The notes under the pieces are model-generated. The model was not told the DNA's origin. It saw only the letters and a list, made by a program, of their open reading frames with translations, and ran no database searches. A stretch of DNA of 38,367 nucleotides, taken from the NCBI GenBank assembly GCA_001399805.1, contig LIHJ01000081.1:1-38367 (forward strand), in the 5' to 3' direction. A program made the translations under genes and the position numbers. Source of the stretch: Candidatus Bathyarchaeota archaeon BA1 (lineage in GTDB: Archaea > Thermoproteota > Bathyarchaeia > Bathyarchaeales > Bathyarchaeaceae). Positions 1 through 7,679 of the stretch are shown here, piece after piece. Position 1 is the stretch's first letter. Every line of letters begins with the position of its first letter.

Positions 1-108
1 GCCCTCCTCCACGTTAAACTCTGACTCAACCATGCTGCTTAGTTGCTCGAACCGAGCAGCCTCAGCAGAGGGCTCAAGGGAAGAATCGGTTAAAGACGCG
101 CCGCACAT
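1..108 (-). CDS. 5' end of an unrecognised gene, cut by the window edge
   Basis: An ATG on the minus strand at 108 opens a frame that stays open to the window edge, 36 codons beginning MCGASLTDSS and continuing with an acidic stretch. The codons look protein-like and an A/T-rich element lies upstream (around 125-150). No Shine-Dalgarno motif precedes the ATG, which would fit a leaderless archaeal message. Too little is present to name a family; the frame could also be chance. Confidence 0.35.
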   Translation of the reverse strand, partial: MCGASLTDSSLEPSAEAARFEQLSSMVESEFNVEEG

Positions 109-183
109 GAATACTCAACATTAAACGCTAACTTGAGGCATTAAAATGTTGCGTCACCCTATTTACAGAAACTAGCCAGAAAG

Positions 184-201
184 CCCACGATTAATCGTGG
201 G
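184..201. repeat. Perfect 18-nt palindrome (IS605-style terminal hairpin)
   Basis: CCCACGATT is followed directly by AATCGTGGG, giving a perfect inverted repeat that would fold with a small TTAA loop. The flanks (AGCCC upstream, GATGAGTGG downstream) fit transposon-end hairpins recognised by TnpA Y1 transposases. No transposase gene is in the window. Confidence 0.6.
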
Positions 202-477
202 ATGAGTGGCGTTAGGCTTATATTCTCGTTCATGGCTATGCCCTGATGAGCATCCGAGGAAGGCGTGGATAAAAGACTCTGGATGGGAGCTGGTGGGGGA
301 GCCCATGCATAGCGTATAGAAAATGGCGAACCCTTGCGGCGGATGAACATGCGATGGCCGTTTTGGGAACAGCCATCGGGCTGATGGCAAAGCCCTTGCA
401 GATAGCCCCGGAGCCATGAGGGATGAAAAGCTGCCACGGATGTGTCTTCAAGCCTTGAAGTGGCCGTGTGCAAGAAT

Positions 478-497
478 CCCATGAATTTATTCGTGGG
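478..497. repeat. 20-nt hairpin, second IS605-style end
   Basis: CCCATGAAT, two T residues, then ATTCGTGGG; the arms pair fully apart from one T-G wobble. It is preceded by AAGAAT and followed by AGTGTCAA (498-505), the usual arrangement at the 3' end of a tnpB gene and its omegaRNA, where the guide would begin immediately after TCAA. Confidence 0.6.
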
Positions 498-515
498 AGT
501 GTCAAATGCAGTTAA

Positions 516-534
516 TCTCACCCTTGCGGTGAGA
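516..534. repeat. Short perfect stem-loop downstream of the IS605-like end
   Basis: TCTCACC and GGTGAGA form a 7-bp stem with the loop CTTGC. It lies 11 bases after the TCAA motif. It may be an independent RNA hairpin or a terminator-like element; function unknown. The rest of 535-740 holds no feature I can support. Confidence 0.4.
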
Positions 535-750
535 ACTCTCGTGTGCTTTCCCCTCCACAGTAACTTCTCCGTTAACTGGTACATACTCTATAGTTCGTGT
601 GGGGTACTGTGTAAAGTGGAGGCGGACAAGGTCTTGAAAGTCAATCCTCGGGACGGACAAATATTTCCGGCCCTTGATAGGGTGATGACTACCGACGGAG
701 CAATAAAGAGATTAAGGCCTAAACGCACGCATAGCTGATTAAGGAATTAA

Positions 751-785
751 GCATTTAAAAGAGGGACTAAGCAAATAAACCCAAA
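751..785 (+). promoter_or_regulatory. Putative promoter of the nuoC-like gene
   Basis: TTTAAAA at 754-760 has the look of an archaeal TATA box and would place the transcript start near 780-785, about 25 bases ahead of the ATG at 809. GAGGAAT at about 794-800 is a possible ribosome binding site. Confidence 0.4.
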
Positions 786-808
786 GAGGCAAAGGCGAGG
801 AATACTGT

Positions 809-1294
809 ATGTCTGAGAAAGAGATCGTTTACAAATTGAAGCGTATGGGTGCATGTGGTGTTTTAGGAACGACTATCGTCAGGGCTAGGCGCATTTTCGT
901 GGATGCGGATAGGAAAGGGTTCAAAGATGTAATTCGATTTTTGAAGAATGAGGGTTTTACACATTTATCGACAATAACGGGACTTGAGGTGGATGATGGA
1001 ATCGAGCTTCTTTACCATTTAAACAAGGGAGGAGTGGAGTTAACTGTACGAATTAATCTGCCATTAAACGAAATGGTTGTTCCTACGATAACCGACATCG
1101 TTCCGGGGGCAACTCTTTATGAGCGGGAGGTCCACGACTTGCTCGGGATAGAGTTTCAGGGGCATCCAAGTTTGACGCCTTTAATCTTGCCGGATGAGTG
1201 GCCTGAAGGCGCCCACCCGTTACGCAAACATTGGACGATAGAAGAAACCCCGAAGGAGCCCACGAAAAAACGCGAAGAAACCCCATCAGAGTAA
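809..1294 (+). CDS. NADH dehydrogenase-like 30 kDa subunit (NuoC/EchD-type) of the membrane hydrogenase
   Basis: The 161-residue protein carries the family signature EREVHDLLGIEFQGHP near residues 107-122, followed by LILPDEWPEG and HPLRK, as in NuoC, EchD and the N-terminal half of HycE/HyfG. In group 4 hydrogenases this subunit packs against the [NiFe] large subunit at the cytoplasmic face and has no cofactor. The charged C-terminal tail (about residues 145-161, rich in E, K, T and P) is extra to the core fold. It is separated by more than 11 kb from the large-subunit gene, unusual because these are normally adjacent or fused. I infer it belongs to the same complex since no other partner is in view. 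Confidence 0.88.
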   Translation: MSEKEIVYKLKRMGACGVLGTTIVRARRIFVDADRKGFKDVIRFLKNEGFTHLSTITGLEVDDGIELLYHLNKGGVELTVRINLPLNEMVVPTITDIVPGATLYEREVHDLLGIEFQGHPSLTPLILPDEWPEGAHPLRKHWTIEETPKEPTKKREETPSE

Positions 1295-1770
1295 TTCGAT
1301 GAGTTAAACCTTATGGTATTTTATCCTTTGCATGCTTTGCGCGCTAGGAGGGGAAAGGCTTAAGAGTTTGGGAGGTGGGATTTTAGACATGCAAATTGAG
1401 ATGTGCGGTGCTTCATGGTCAGGCGTTTAACAAACCTCGTTTTAGCGCTGTCCCCATTTTGGTGGACGTTAGCGCGATTGAGGTGGCCTGGTTGCGGAGC
1501 CATAGTGCCCTCGTTGGGGCGGATAGGCGCGTGCCCTTCGTTTGAAGGGGATGGAAGGCTTGAAGGTTCACGTTTATCCTGTTGATGGGGGAAGGCTTTC
1601 CCCCATAACCCCCTTCAGATGAATGCCCATGTGAAAGGGAAAGGAAAGGGGGGAAAAGCATATTAGTCATCTTCTCATAGGCGCGCTATGTTGTCGGAAA
1701 ATTAAGGATTTTTGTTGCAGTGATACAAGTTGTGCTTATATAATTGCATCTCCTTATGTGCTGTTAGAGG
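1295..1770. other. Non-coding gap with a possible gene remnant and a strong hairpin
   Basis: An open frame on the plus strand from TTG 1396 to TGA 1545 (49 codons) includes the peptide-like stretches PILVDVSAIEVAWL and VGADRRVPFV. It is followed in another frame by KVHVYPVDGGRLSP. Together they look like a frameshifted fragment of a real protein that I do not recognise. A perfect 9-bp stem with a GGCT loop (ATGGGGGAA / TTCCCCCAT) occupies 1585-1606. A TATA-like TTATATAA at 1736-1743 probably serves the next gene. Confidence 0.3.
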
Positions 1771-1977
1771 ATGAATATGGAGAAATGGAGAGGGAAATTA
1801 GAAGAGGCTACGAGGTTAGGAAAGGAGCTAGAGGGATTGGGCGCAGGTAATATAGGAATTGTTGACGCTTTGATGCTCTTGGAACTTTCGTCCATAAGCG
1901 ATAGGATCTCGTGGCTCCTCGGTGTAACAGGCGTGGCTATAGCACTGCTTGTGGCAATTGCCATAGCGGTCTTCTGA
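1771..1977 (+). CDS. Small tail-anchored membrane protein with N-terminal helix
   Basis: This 68-residue protein has a charged, helix-prone N-terminal half (KLEEATRLGKELEGL) and one hydrophobic segment at the very C-terminus (about residues 48-68, WLLGVTGVAIALLVAIAIAV). It should sit in the membrane by its tail with the N-terminus inside. An alternative ATG lies two codons in. The TATA-like element 30 bases upstream makes a very short leader likely. It is the first of five short single-span, helix-rich proteins around the hydrogenase genes. No named family is recognised. Confidence 0.6.
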   Translation: MNMEKWRGKLEEATRLGKELEGLGAGNIGIVDALMLLELSSISDRISWLLGVTGVAIALLVAIAIAVF

Positions 1978-2226
1978 TTTCGGGGTAGCATCCATTCCGT
2001 ATCTGCCTCTAATTAATGGCTTCTTGAATGTTTACACTTAGGAAGTTGCGTGAATCGTTAAACTTCTCTTTTAAGGGCGTTCTCCTTGAAGGAAGTCTGG
2101 TGGTTTCATACGGCATCGGTATGCTAGCGGTATCCAGTTCAATACGGTCTCTAACCTATCGATGGAATCTTCAGAATAATCGCTGTAGTTGAATAGAATG
2201 CACACCATTATAGCCTGATGGTAGGG
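1978..2226. other. Intergenic, with a doubtful 54-codon frame
   Basis: An ATG at 2028 starts a 54-codon frame ending at 2192 (MFTLRKLRESLNF...). It has no ribosome binding site or recognisable motif and may be chance or a remnant. Nothing else stands out. Confidence 0.15.
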
Positions 2227-2526
2227 TTAAGTATTTTTAGAAGATGAGTATGAGGTCATGACTGTGACCCACATACCGAGGATCAGGCCAACCGTCCACT
2301 TTAATAGGCTGTTAATCCTGCTGTTCAGAGCCTTGATGTCTACGTCAATTCGGCCGTTTAAAGCCATGATGCCCCCTAATTCTCTAACATTCCCCTTCAA
2401 CTCTTTAACGTCTCCTTCTAGGTGGTTTAATCTCGCGTTTACATCTGAGAAAAAGGCTTTAAGGTTTGATACGTCTTCCCTAAGTTTTACCACCACTTCT
2501 TCAAGCTCTGACAGCCGTTCATCCAA
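2227..2526 (-). CDS. Coiled-coil, tail-anchored small membrane protein
   Basis: The 99-residue product begins at a TTG (TTGGATGA) and has a long heptad-patterned stretch over residues 1-72 (LSELEEVVVKLREDVSNLK, then LNHLEGDVKELKGNVREL). One hydrophobic segment follows near residues 74-90 (WTVGLILGMWVTVM), then a short polar tail. The layout is a cytoplasmic coiled coil held by a C-terminal membrane anchor. The start sequence and design match the gene at 4519-4812. A TATA-like run (TTTTAAATAT on the minus strand) lies near 2556-2566, so it has its own promoter. It belongs to no named family I can identify; oligomerisation is inferred from the heptads. Confidence 0.65.
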   Translation of the reverse strand: MDERLSELEEVVVKLREDVSNLKAFFSDVNARLNHLEGDVKELKGNVRELGGIMALNGRIDVDIKALNSRINSLLKWTVGLILGMWVTVMTSYSSSKNT

Positions 2527-2762
2527 GTTCTATCCTAACACTCAACATAACTAAGGATATTTAAAATTATTTCTTAGAGATTCGCTCGGTTCTCCGTCCT
2601 AAACAACTTTCCTTATCCTTCAGAAACTAAAGCGCGCGATGTGTATATTCCCGGAAAGAGTAAGCAGCGGAGAAGAAGTTTTAATAGGGAAGGATGACAC
2701 TTTAACTTCATTTTAAAGCTTTATTTGAGCCCTTGATTAACTTGTGATGTGGCGGCTATGGC

Positions 2763-3122
2763 ATGGAGACGGTTAAGCATCATCTGGAATTGAATCGTAA
2801 ATACCTCAGCGAGGGAGAGAGCCTCTTAGCGAAGGGTGATCCCGTTCAAGCTAGCGAAAAGCTTTGGGGTGCAGCCGCTGAGATGGTTAAGGCGGTCGCG
2901 GCAGATAGAGGCATGGAGCTTAGAACCCACGCAGACTTATGGATGTTTATAACCAAGCTGAGGGATGAGCTCAATGATCCTGAGATAACAAGGCTCTTTA
3001 GCATAGCTGGGATGCTCCACCAGAACTTCTATGAAGCCTCTATGACCCTTGAGGCAGTAAGGGATAGCGCCGAATCCATAAAGCAATTCATCAACAAACT
3101 TGAGAGGTTGGCAGCGCGCTAA
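2763..3122 (+). CDS. PaREP1-family (HEPN-like) protein
   Basis: The 119-residue, all-helical protein matches the archaeal PaREP1/PaREP8 pattern: HHLELNRKYLSEGESLLAKGDPVQASEKLWGAAAE at the start, then RTHADLWMFI, and LHQNFYEASM with VRDSAESIKQFI towards the end. These proteins are multicopy in Thermoproteota and related lineages and are structurally close to HEPN domains; their role is not settled, though some are paired with nucleotidyltransferases or act in toxin-type systems. No partner nucleotidyltransferase is adjacent. A TTTAAAG element at about 2714-2720 may be its promoter. Confidence 0.8.
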   Translation: METVKHHLELNRKYLSEGESLLAKGDPVQASEKLWGAAAEMVKAVAADRGMELRTHADLWMFITKLRDELNDPEITRLFSIAGMLHQNFYEASMTLEAVRDSAESIKQFINKLERLAAR

Positions 3123-3236
3123 GAATAAAAAGGCGTAACAAACGAACGTCGCTATTGGTCTAAACAGTTAGAGAAGGGAACGGATGAAGTTATTCAGTGG
3201 ATTAAACTCGTCTGCTGTTGGTAGTATGGCGGGGGT

Positions 3237-3818
3237 TTAACCCAGCCTAGCCCCGCACTGTGGACAAAAAGCCGCGGGAATGGGAATCTTAGCGCCGCAA
3301 TGGGTGCAGAGGACCCCTTTCTCCTCTCCCAAGAATTTTCCACTTTCAGGTTCAACTTGTCCCTTCTTCGAATATGCGTAGAGGGCTCCCCTCAACACTC
3401 CTTTGGCGGCAAAGTTTACGCATCCTAACGCTATCCAGTAGGCTATTGCAACCGCAAGTCCCCCTATAAGCACGAGTGGGTTTGTAACCATAAACTCGCC
3501 ATATGTCACTTCTCCCATAATCTCCTGCTTCCATCCTCCGTTGGGAACAAAGGTAATTCCAGCGCCCATTACTTCTGCAAGGATAGCTAAGACCCCAAAT
3601 AATTCCAAGATGAAGAATAGCGCTCCAAAGCCGAGCTTAAGTATAAGCGTCTCCTTCCATAAGTTCTTTACAATTTCCACGCTTCTCTTTATGGCCTTAA
3701 GTGGCGAAAGTTTTTCGTATATTACAATGGGTATTACGAAAAAGGTGGCGACGGCCCAAGCCATACCTAAAACGCCAGCAAGGATGTCTCCCCACCCCCA
3801 AGGTACCCTATATCCCAC
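3237..3818 (-). pseudogene. DUF6159-like membrane protein with C-terminal zinc ribbon, N-terminus missing
   Basis: The 193 residues hold membrane segments (about residues 10-32, 60-85, 115-140) and the stretch YEKLSPLKAIKRSVEIVKNLW typical of DUF6159-type integral membrane proteins. They end in a rubredoxin-like zinc ribbon, CTHCG (12 residues) CPQCG. Members usually have about 60-100 more residues at the front, including a further membrane segment. Here the frame is closed by TGA just above the GTG start (near 3842), where unrelated sequence from another gene begins. I read it as a truncated gene; translation from the GTG at 3818 cannot be excluded. Confidence 0.6.
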
Positions 3819-3857
3819 CCAGGTCCAGCAAAGCCCCCGGTTTCATATGATCGGTAG

Positions 3858-4016
3858 GGACGGGAACCAAGATTTCCTCCCGACAGCGATGATGATCTGA
3901 TGGGGCGCCATGTACGTTTAGTTACAGATGATGAAAAGTTAGCAACCGCTGCAAAAGAGATTGGAGTAAAGACGTTGTCAAGCAGAAGCTTCATCCAAGA
4001 GCAAAACATGATTTAG
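3858..4016 (+). pseudogene. C-terminal fragment of a PIN-domain protein (VapC-like)
   Basis: A 52-codon frame with no start codon ends in RLVTDDEKLATAAKEIGVKTLSS. That is the closing strand and helix of PIN-domain ribonucleases, in which the VTDD motif supplies metal-binding acidic residues. The rest of the domain is absent, replaced by sequence abutting the truncated DUF6159 gene on the other strand. It is almost certainly a dead remnant of a toxin-antitoxin or rRNA-processing type PIN gene. Confidence 0.5.
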
Positions 4017-4518
4017 TAACGCCCACGTCCCAACCAGGGTGGCCGTTTTATCACACGTAATTGCAAAATTGCTAGGGTCAGAGCGAGACTTGCAAAGGCA
4101 ATCTGTATCTGAGCTTCTTATTTTATCTTGTTCGTGTTTTTATTGATTCTCGCGGTAGCGTCTGGCCCATTAAGGCGCAACCTTTCAGCGTAGCGCAATA
4201 GAGCTTAACTTCCTGTGAGCGTGAGGAGCTTGAGGTAAATGCGCATAGAGATATGTGGACAAATTGAACACTAAGTTTAAGTGATGAAAAGCATTCTCTA
4301 ATGCATAATTAGAAGTAAAGTTTTTGTGTGTTAGCTATATCATCTTGAAGTCAAAATATGAAGAGCTGAGGTTCTTCAATTTGGTTTGCGCAGTTTTGCG
4401 AATAGGTTTTTAAACAGTTTACCTGCTTCATAGGATTTAACAACCAAATCTTCAATGATCTTGATCTCGTTCAGGCTTTCCTATCCAATTTTTTAGCTTA
4501 TTAAGCTTTTACATGAAG
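4017..4518. other. Gene-poor stretch with a coding remnant and a duplicated leader
   Basis: Two items are visible. First, a 34-codon frame on the minus strand (4480 down to 4376) reads SLNEIKIIEDLVVKSYEAGK and ends FAKLRKPN; it resembles a protein tail but has no start. Second, bases 4313-4380 resemble the region in front of the hyfB-like gene (4951-5020) at roughly 70 percent identity by eye. The first 300 bases carry nothing I can name. Confidence 0.35.
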
Positions 4519-4812
4519 TCACTTGAATACGAGTTTTAGGAGGATTGGGATGAGTATGCTGACGATTATGAGGGCGATAACCCATTTCATGTCCGACCTC
4601 AGCTGCTTAACATCTGACTGCAAACCCTTAACTACGCCCTCTAATCCCCCAACTCGCTCATCCAGCCTCGCCAAGCCGACTTTTATTTCCCCGATGTCGT
4701 TCTTTATGGCATCTATTTGGCTTCGAACGTACCTGAAGTCCTCCTCAAGGAGGCCCACCCTCCTTTCTAGGTTTGAGGGCCCCTCGGCTTTGCTTTCCTT
4801 GCTTTCATCCAA
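4519..4812 (-). CDS. Coiled-coil, tail-anchored small membrane protein
   Basis: The 97-residue product starts at TTG (TTGGATGA, with GAGGCG six bases ahead). It has a polar N-terminus, then heptads over about residues 14-74 (LERRVGLLEEDFRYVRSQI and LARLDERVGGLEGVVKGL). A hydrophobic C-terminal anchor of about 20 residues (WVIALIIVSILIPILLKLVF) closes the protein. It is the same design as 2227-2526 and 9249-9488. A TTAAATAT element at about 4850-4857 fits its promoter. It points away from the hydrogenase antiporter block and so is separately transcribed. Function unknown; scaffolding or membrane tethering is a guess from shape. Confidence 0.7.
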   Translation of the reverse strand: MDESKESKAEGPSNLERRVGLLEEDFRYVRSQIDAIKNDIGEIKVGLARLDERVGGLEGVVKGLQSDVKQLRSDMKWVIALIIVSILIPILLKLVFK

Positions 4813-4950
4813 TCGGTTCGCCTCAATGTACGTAATGTGAAAGCGCCCGCCATATTTAATTTTTGCTCATTGCACGATATACTATAAGATGGAAACGACT
4901 AATTTTCCTATCGCAGCGGTCTTACTCAAAATCTGCATGTGTGATTGAAA

Positions 4951-5020
4951 AGCAAAGTTTTTTTGCGTGTTAGTTATAACGTATTGATGTTAAGATACGG
5001 AGGAGTCGAGGTTCGCCGAT
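4951..5020 (+). promoter_or_regulatory. Promoter and leader of the hyfB-hyfE-hyfF operon
   Basis: GTTATAAC at 4973-4980 is a TATA-like box, with a T-rich run just ahead. GGAGG at 4999-5003 lies about 32 bases before the TTG chosen as start, too far for a normal ribosome binding site. The region is similar to 4313-4380, which suggests duplication of this control segment. Confidence 0.45.
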
Positions 5021-5035
5021 CTGATTGGGAACTCT

Positions 5036-7030
5036 TTGCTTGCGTTTGCAGCGATATTGTTGCCGATGGCTGTGGCGACCCTAGCCCATTCTGTCGCGAA
5101 GATTCCAAAGATTGGGAATAGCTTGGCGAAGGTTCTGTGCGTCGTGACTTCATATGTTACGCTGCTGATGATACTCATATTAACTTATGTGGTGGTGGAA
5201 ACGGGTCCTGTGGTGGATTCTATCTTAATTATGCCACTGCCGATAGGAAATTTTGCGTTAACAATTCATGTTGATGGGTTGGCATTAGTTCCCACAATTC
5301 TCTCGGCGTTGTTCGCTTCCCTCGCTCAAACCTTCTCTGTTAAATACCTTAGTCCAGAAAATAGATATCGCCCTGTGCCACCCACTTTTAACAGAGCCTA
5401 TTCGCTAATGTTGCTTTTCTTAGGGTCGATGGTCGGGGCTTGCTTTTCAGGCAACATGTTGGCGATTCTAATTTTCTGGGAGATCACCAGTCTATGTTCA
5501 TATGCCCTTGTTGCTTTTTGGCATGAGGACCCAACGTGCAGAGCGGCCGCACTTAAAACCCTTATTATGACGCATGTCGGCACGCTTGGCTTACTGGTCG
5601 GCGCGATAACAATATACCCGGTTGTTAAAACATGGGAAATCCATAGCTGGAATCAGAACATTTCCATGAACCCAATCGTGCCCTTAGCGATGTTGCTGTT
5701 TTTTATTGGAATTTTGCCAAAGGCCGTTCAGCTCCCCTTGCACACATGGCTCCCGGATGCCACGGTGGCGCCAACTCCTGTAACTGCATACGTCCACGTC
5801 GTCGGTTTTTTAATGGGACTATACGCGTTTCCTCGGTTTTTCAGCCAAGTATTTGTTTCTTACATGCACTCTTCAATGATACCCTCACAGCTAACCGCAC
5901 TTTTTGGTAATATTGGTTTGTGGAATTTCGTGATTTCTTTAACGGGAGCCGCGACTCTTATCATAATGCCAATTTTTGGGTTGTTAGAAAGTGAAAGTAA
6001 AAGGCTCATTGCGTATTGCCACATTTCTGCGTTAGGAGGCACTGTTATGGCTCTCGGATTTGGCACACCTTTAGGGACCGCTGCAGGTTTATTCGCCATG
6101 ATCCCGCACGTTTTTTTCTGCGGCTTGCTCTTTCTCGCTACAGGCGCGGCAATATATCATGTTGGGCAAACCTCTCTACAGAATATGGGTGGATTAAGCA
6201 GTAAAATGCCCATTACTGCTGTTTTAGGCAGCGTAGGGGTACTCTCTTGGGCTTGTTTTCCATTCCTCGGCTATTTTAATGCGGTGTGGCTTATAATTCA
6301 TGCCGCACTAGAGCTAAACGCTCTGTTTTTTATCATTTTATTCTTTTTCGGAACCATTCTTAAAACCGCTGCCATTTTGAGAATGCTATATGCAATCTTT
6401 TTTGGTAAAAGCCCTGAGTATAAGAAGGAGATCACGGAAGCACCTGCCTTAATGCTGTTCCCAATGGTGTTTCTTTCGGCGTGCCTCTTCATTTTTGGGG
6501 CCTTTCCTCAATTGTTGCTGAACTACCTTGTGTTACCTGCAGTGAGCCAACTAGGGATGAGCTTCGAGCTGCTATCACCGCTTGGTGACATTATCACAGC
6601 ATCAGGCTTTTGGAGCCCCGCATGGGCATCAGTATTCGCCCTCGGGCTGTTTCTACTTCTGATTTTCGCAGTAAACTATTTGGCAAAGGAGAGAGCTGTC
6701 TATCGAAGGGTGTTAACTGAGGAAGGAGTCGTTTATAAGAGAGTGGTGAGCGAGGAAGCGGTCAAGCCCTTCCTTTGCGGGGAGGATGCTCAGTTGTTGG
6801 ATGGTGCACGCGCCTACCATTTTTACCACACATTAATACACGTATTAAGAATCGACCGTGTTTGCCACGCATCCAACGTTGACCGCTTATATAATGCGTT
6901 GTCAAAGGGCTTCTCCAACTTATGCGTAAAATCGCTTCACTTAGACATACAACAACGCTACTTTCCCGCTATTTTATCCTTCATAGTAGGCACTGTAGTT
7001 GTTATCTTAATCGCTATTTTGGCAGGGTAA
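5036..7030 (+). CDS. Proton/sodium-pumping membrane subunit, HyfB/NuoL-like
   Basis: The 664-residue polytopic protein belongs to the Mrp/NuoL antiporter-like family. Around residues 140-290 it shows the conserved core LIFWEITSLCSYALVAFWHED, then KAVQLPLHTWLPDA and TPVTAYVHVVG, which include the transmembrane lysine and histidine residues that relay ions. After about residue 545 comes a hydrophilic stretch with the FLCGED motif and a final membrane helix, as in hydrogenase-4 subunit B. It should form the main ion channel of the hydrogenase. The TTG start at 5036 is chosen because upstream in-frame codons offer no ATG or GTG before a stop. Four bases separate it from hyfE. Confidence 0.9.
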   Translation: MLAFAAILLPMAVATLAHSVAKIPKIGNSLAKVLCVVTSYVTLLMILILTYVVVETGPVVDSILIMPLPIGNFALTIHVDGLALVPTILSALFASLAQTFSVKYLSPENRYRPVPPTFNRAYSLMLLFLGSMVGACFSGNMLAILIFWEITSLCSYALVAFWHEDPTCRAAALKTLIMTHVGTLGLLVGAITIYPVVKTWEIHSWNQNISMNPIVPLAMLLFFIGILPKAVQLPLHTWLPDATVAPTPVTAYVHVVGFLMGLYAFPRFFSQVFVSYMHSSMIPSQLTALFGNIGLWNFVISLTGAATLIIMPIFGLLESESKRLIAYCHISALGGTVMALGFGTPLGTAAGLFAMIPHVFFCGLLFLATGAAIYHVGQTSLQNMGGLSSKMPITAVLGSVGVLSWACFPFLGYFNAVWLIIHAALELNALFFIILFFFGTILKTAAILRMLYAIFFGKSPEYKKEITEAPALMLFPMVFLSACLFIFGAFPQLLLNYLVLPAVSQLGMSFELLSPLGDIITASGFWSPAWASVFALGLFLLLIFAVNYLAKERAVYRRVLTEEGVVYKRVVSEEAVKPFLCGEDAQLLDGARAYHFYHTLIHVLRIDRVCHASNVDRLYNALSKGFSNLCVKSLHLDIQQRYFPAILSFIVGTVVVILIAILAG

Positions 7031-7034
7031 TAAC

Positions 7035-7679
7035 ATGGAGTTAATAGTCGTCATAGCTTTGGCGATTGCTACACTTTTCACAGCTCTGGCTTCCTTCGCT
7101 CAAACCACAAAACGAGTGATCCATTTTCTCTCTTTGCAGGCTGCTGCCGTCGGATTTGTGGAGCTAATGTACTGTTTCATTAACCTCATAGTAGGTTTAC
7201 ATGTTGAAGCCCTCATCAGTTTTCTTGCTACGTTTACGGAATGGTTCTCCTGCGCAGTGGTATCTCCCTTAATAATTTATTGGGGGATGACGCAAACAGA
7301 GAACTCCCTTGACCAACCCATTATGGGCACTCGAAGCGCTACTTTAATGGTTATTACCATAGCGCTATCTCACTTAACCTTAGGGTGGTGGTCAATGTTT
7401 TTACTCCCCACAAAACTTGAGACTCTTCCATTCTGTGCGCTTATGCTTTCTCTCTCAGTCTTTGTTATGGCTACTCGGAAGGACCCTCTGAAAATCCTTG
7501 CTGGGCTTAACTTGGCGGAAAATGCACTTTATCCCTTGCTTGCAGAAAGCCCATTGAGTGTGATTCCCTTCCTATTGGGTTTAATGATCTTTGTTAATCT
7601 CGCGGCGGTATTCGTCATCGTTCAAGCCCACCACGAGTACGGGACATCATTAATCACAAAATGGAGGTGGACAAGCTAA
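7035..7679 (+). CDS. Hydrogenase-4 component E-like membrane subunit (HyfE/NuoK-type)
   Basis: The 214-residue protein has about six to seven membrane helices and includes KILAGLNLAENALYPLL near residues 155-171. This is equivalent to the NuoK glutamate-bearing helix found in HyfE, where the Glu takes part in proton movement. HyfE is essentially a NuoK with extra N-terminal helices. Its stop overlaps the next start (TAATG), showing translational coupling within the hyfB-E-F block. Confidence 0.8.
   Translation: MELIVVIALAIATLFTALASFAQTTKRVIHFLSLQAAAVGFVELMYCFINLIVGLHVEALISFLATFTEWFSCAVVSPLIIYWGMTQTENSLDQPIMGTRSATLMVITIALSHLTLGWWSMFLLPTKLETLPFCALMLSLSVFVMATRKDPLKILAGLNLAENALYPLLAESPLSVIPFLLGLMIFVNLAAVFVIVQAHHEYGTSLITKWRWTS

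Larger units (their letters stand above)
172..505 (+). mobile_element. Candidate IS200/IS605-type relic (TnpB-less, omegaRNA-like) between two terminal hairpins
   Basis: Two hairpins of the kind that mark the right ends of IS200/IS605 elements bracket about 275 bases with no convincing gene. The right one is followed by AGTGTCAA, matching the TCAA right-end cleavage site known from ISDra2-like elements. The left one has the flank AGCCC...GGGATGAGTGG that I associate with the same group. A 48-codon open frame at 273-419 contains ADEHAMAV, weakly resembling the last RuvC block of TnpB, but no zinc-ribbon cysteines are visible. Open frames on the minus strand here overlap one another and look like shadows. 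The element could be a solo omegaRNA scaffold or a degraded tnpB tail; family recognition rests on memory of hairpin style only. Confidence 0.4.

Noticed and set aside
159..738. Several overlapping frames of 81-141 codons on both strands
   Set aside because: They overlap one another across the transposon-like hairpins, lack ribosome binding sites and have no family-like motifs; 442-738 runs through the hairpin and TCAA end.
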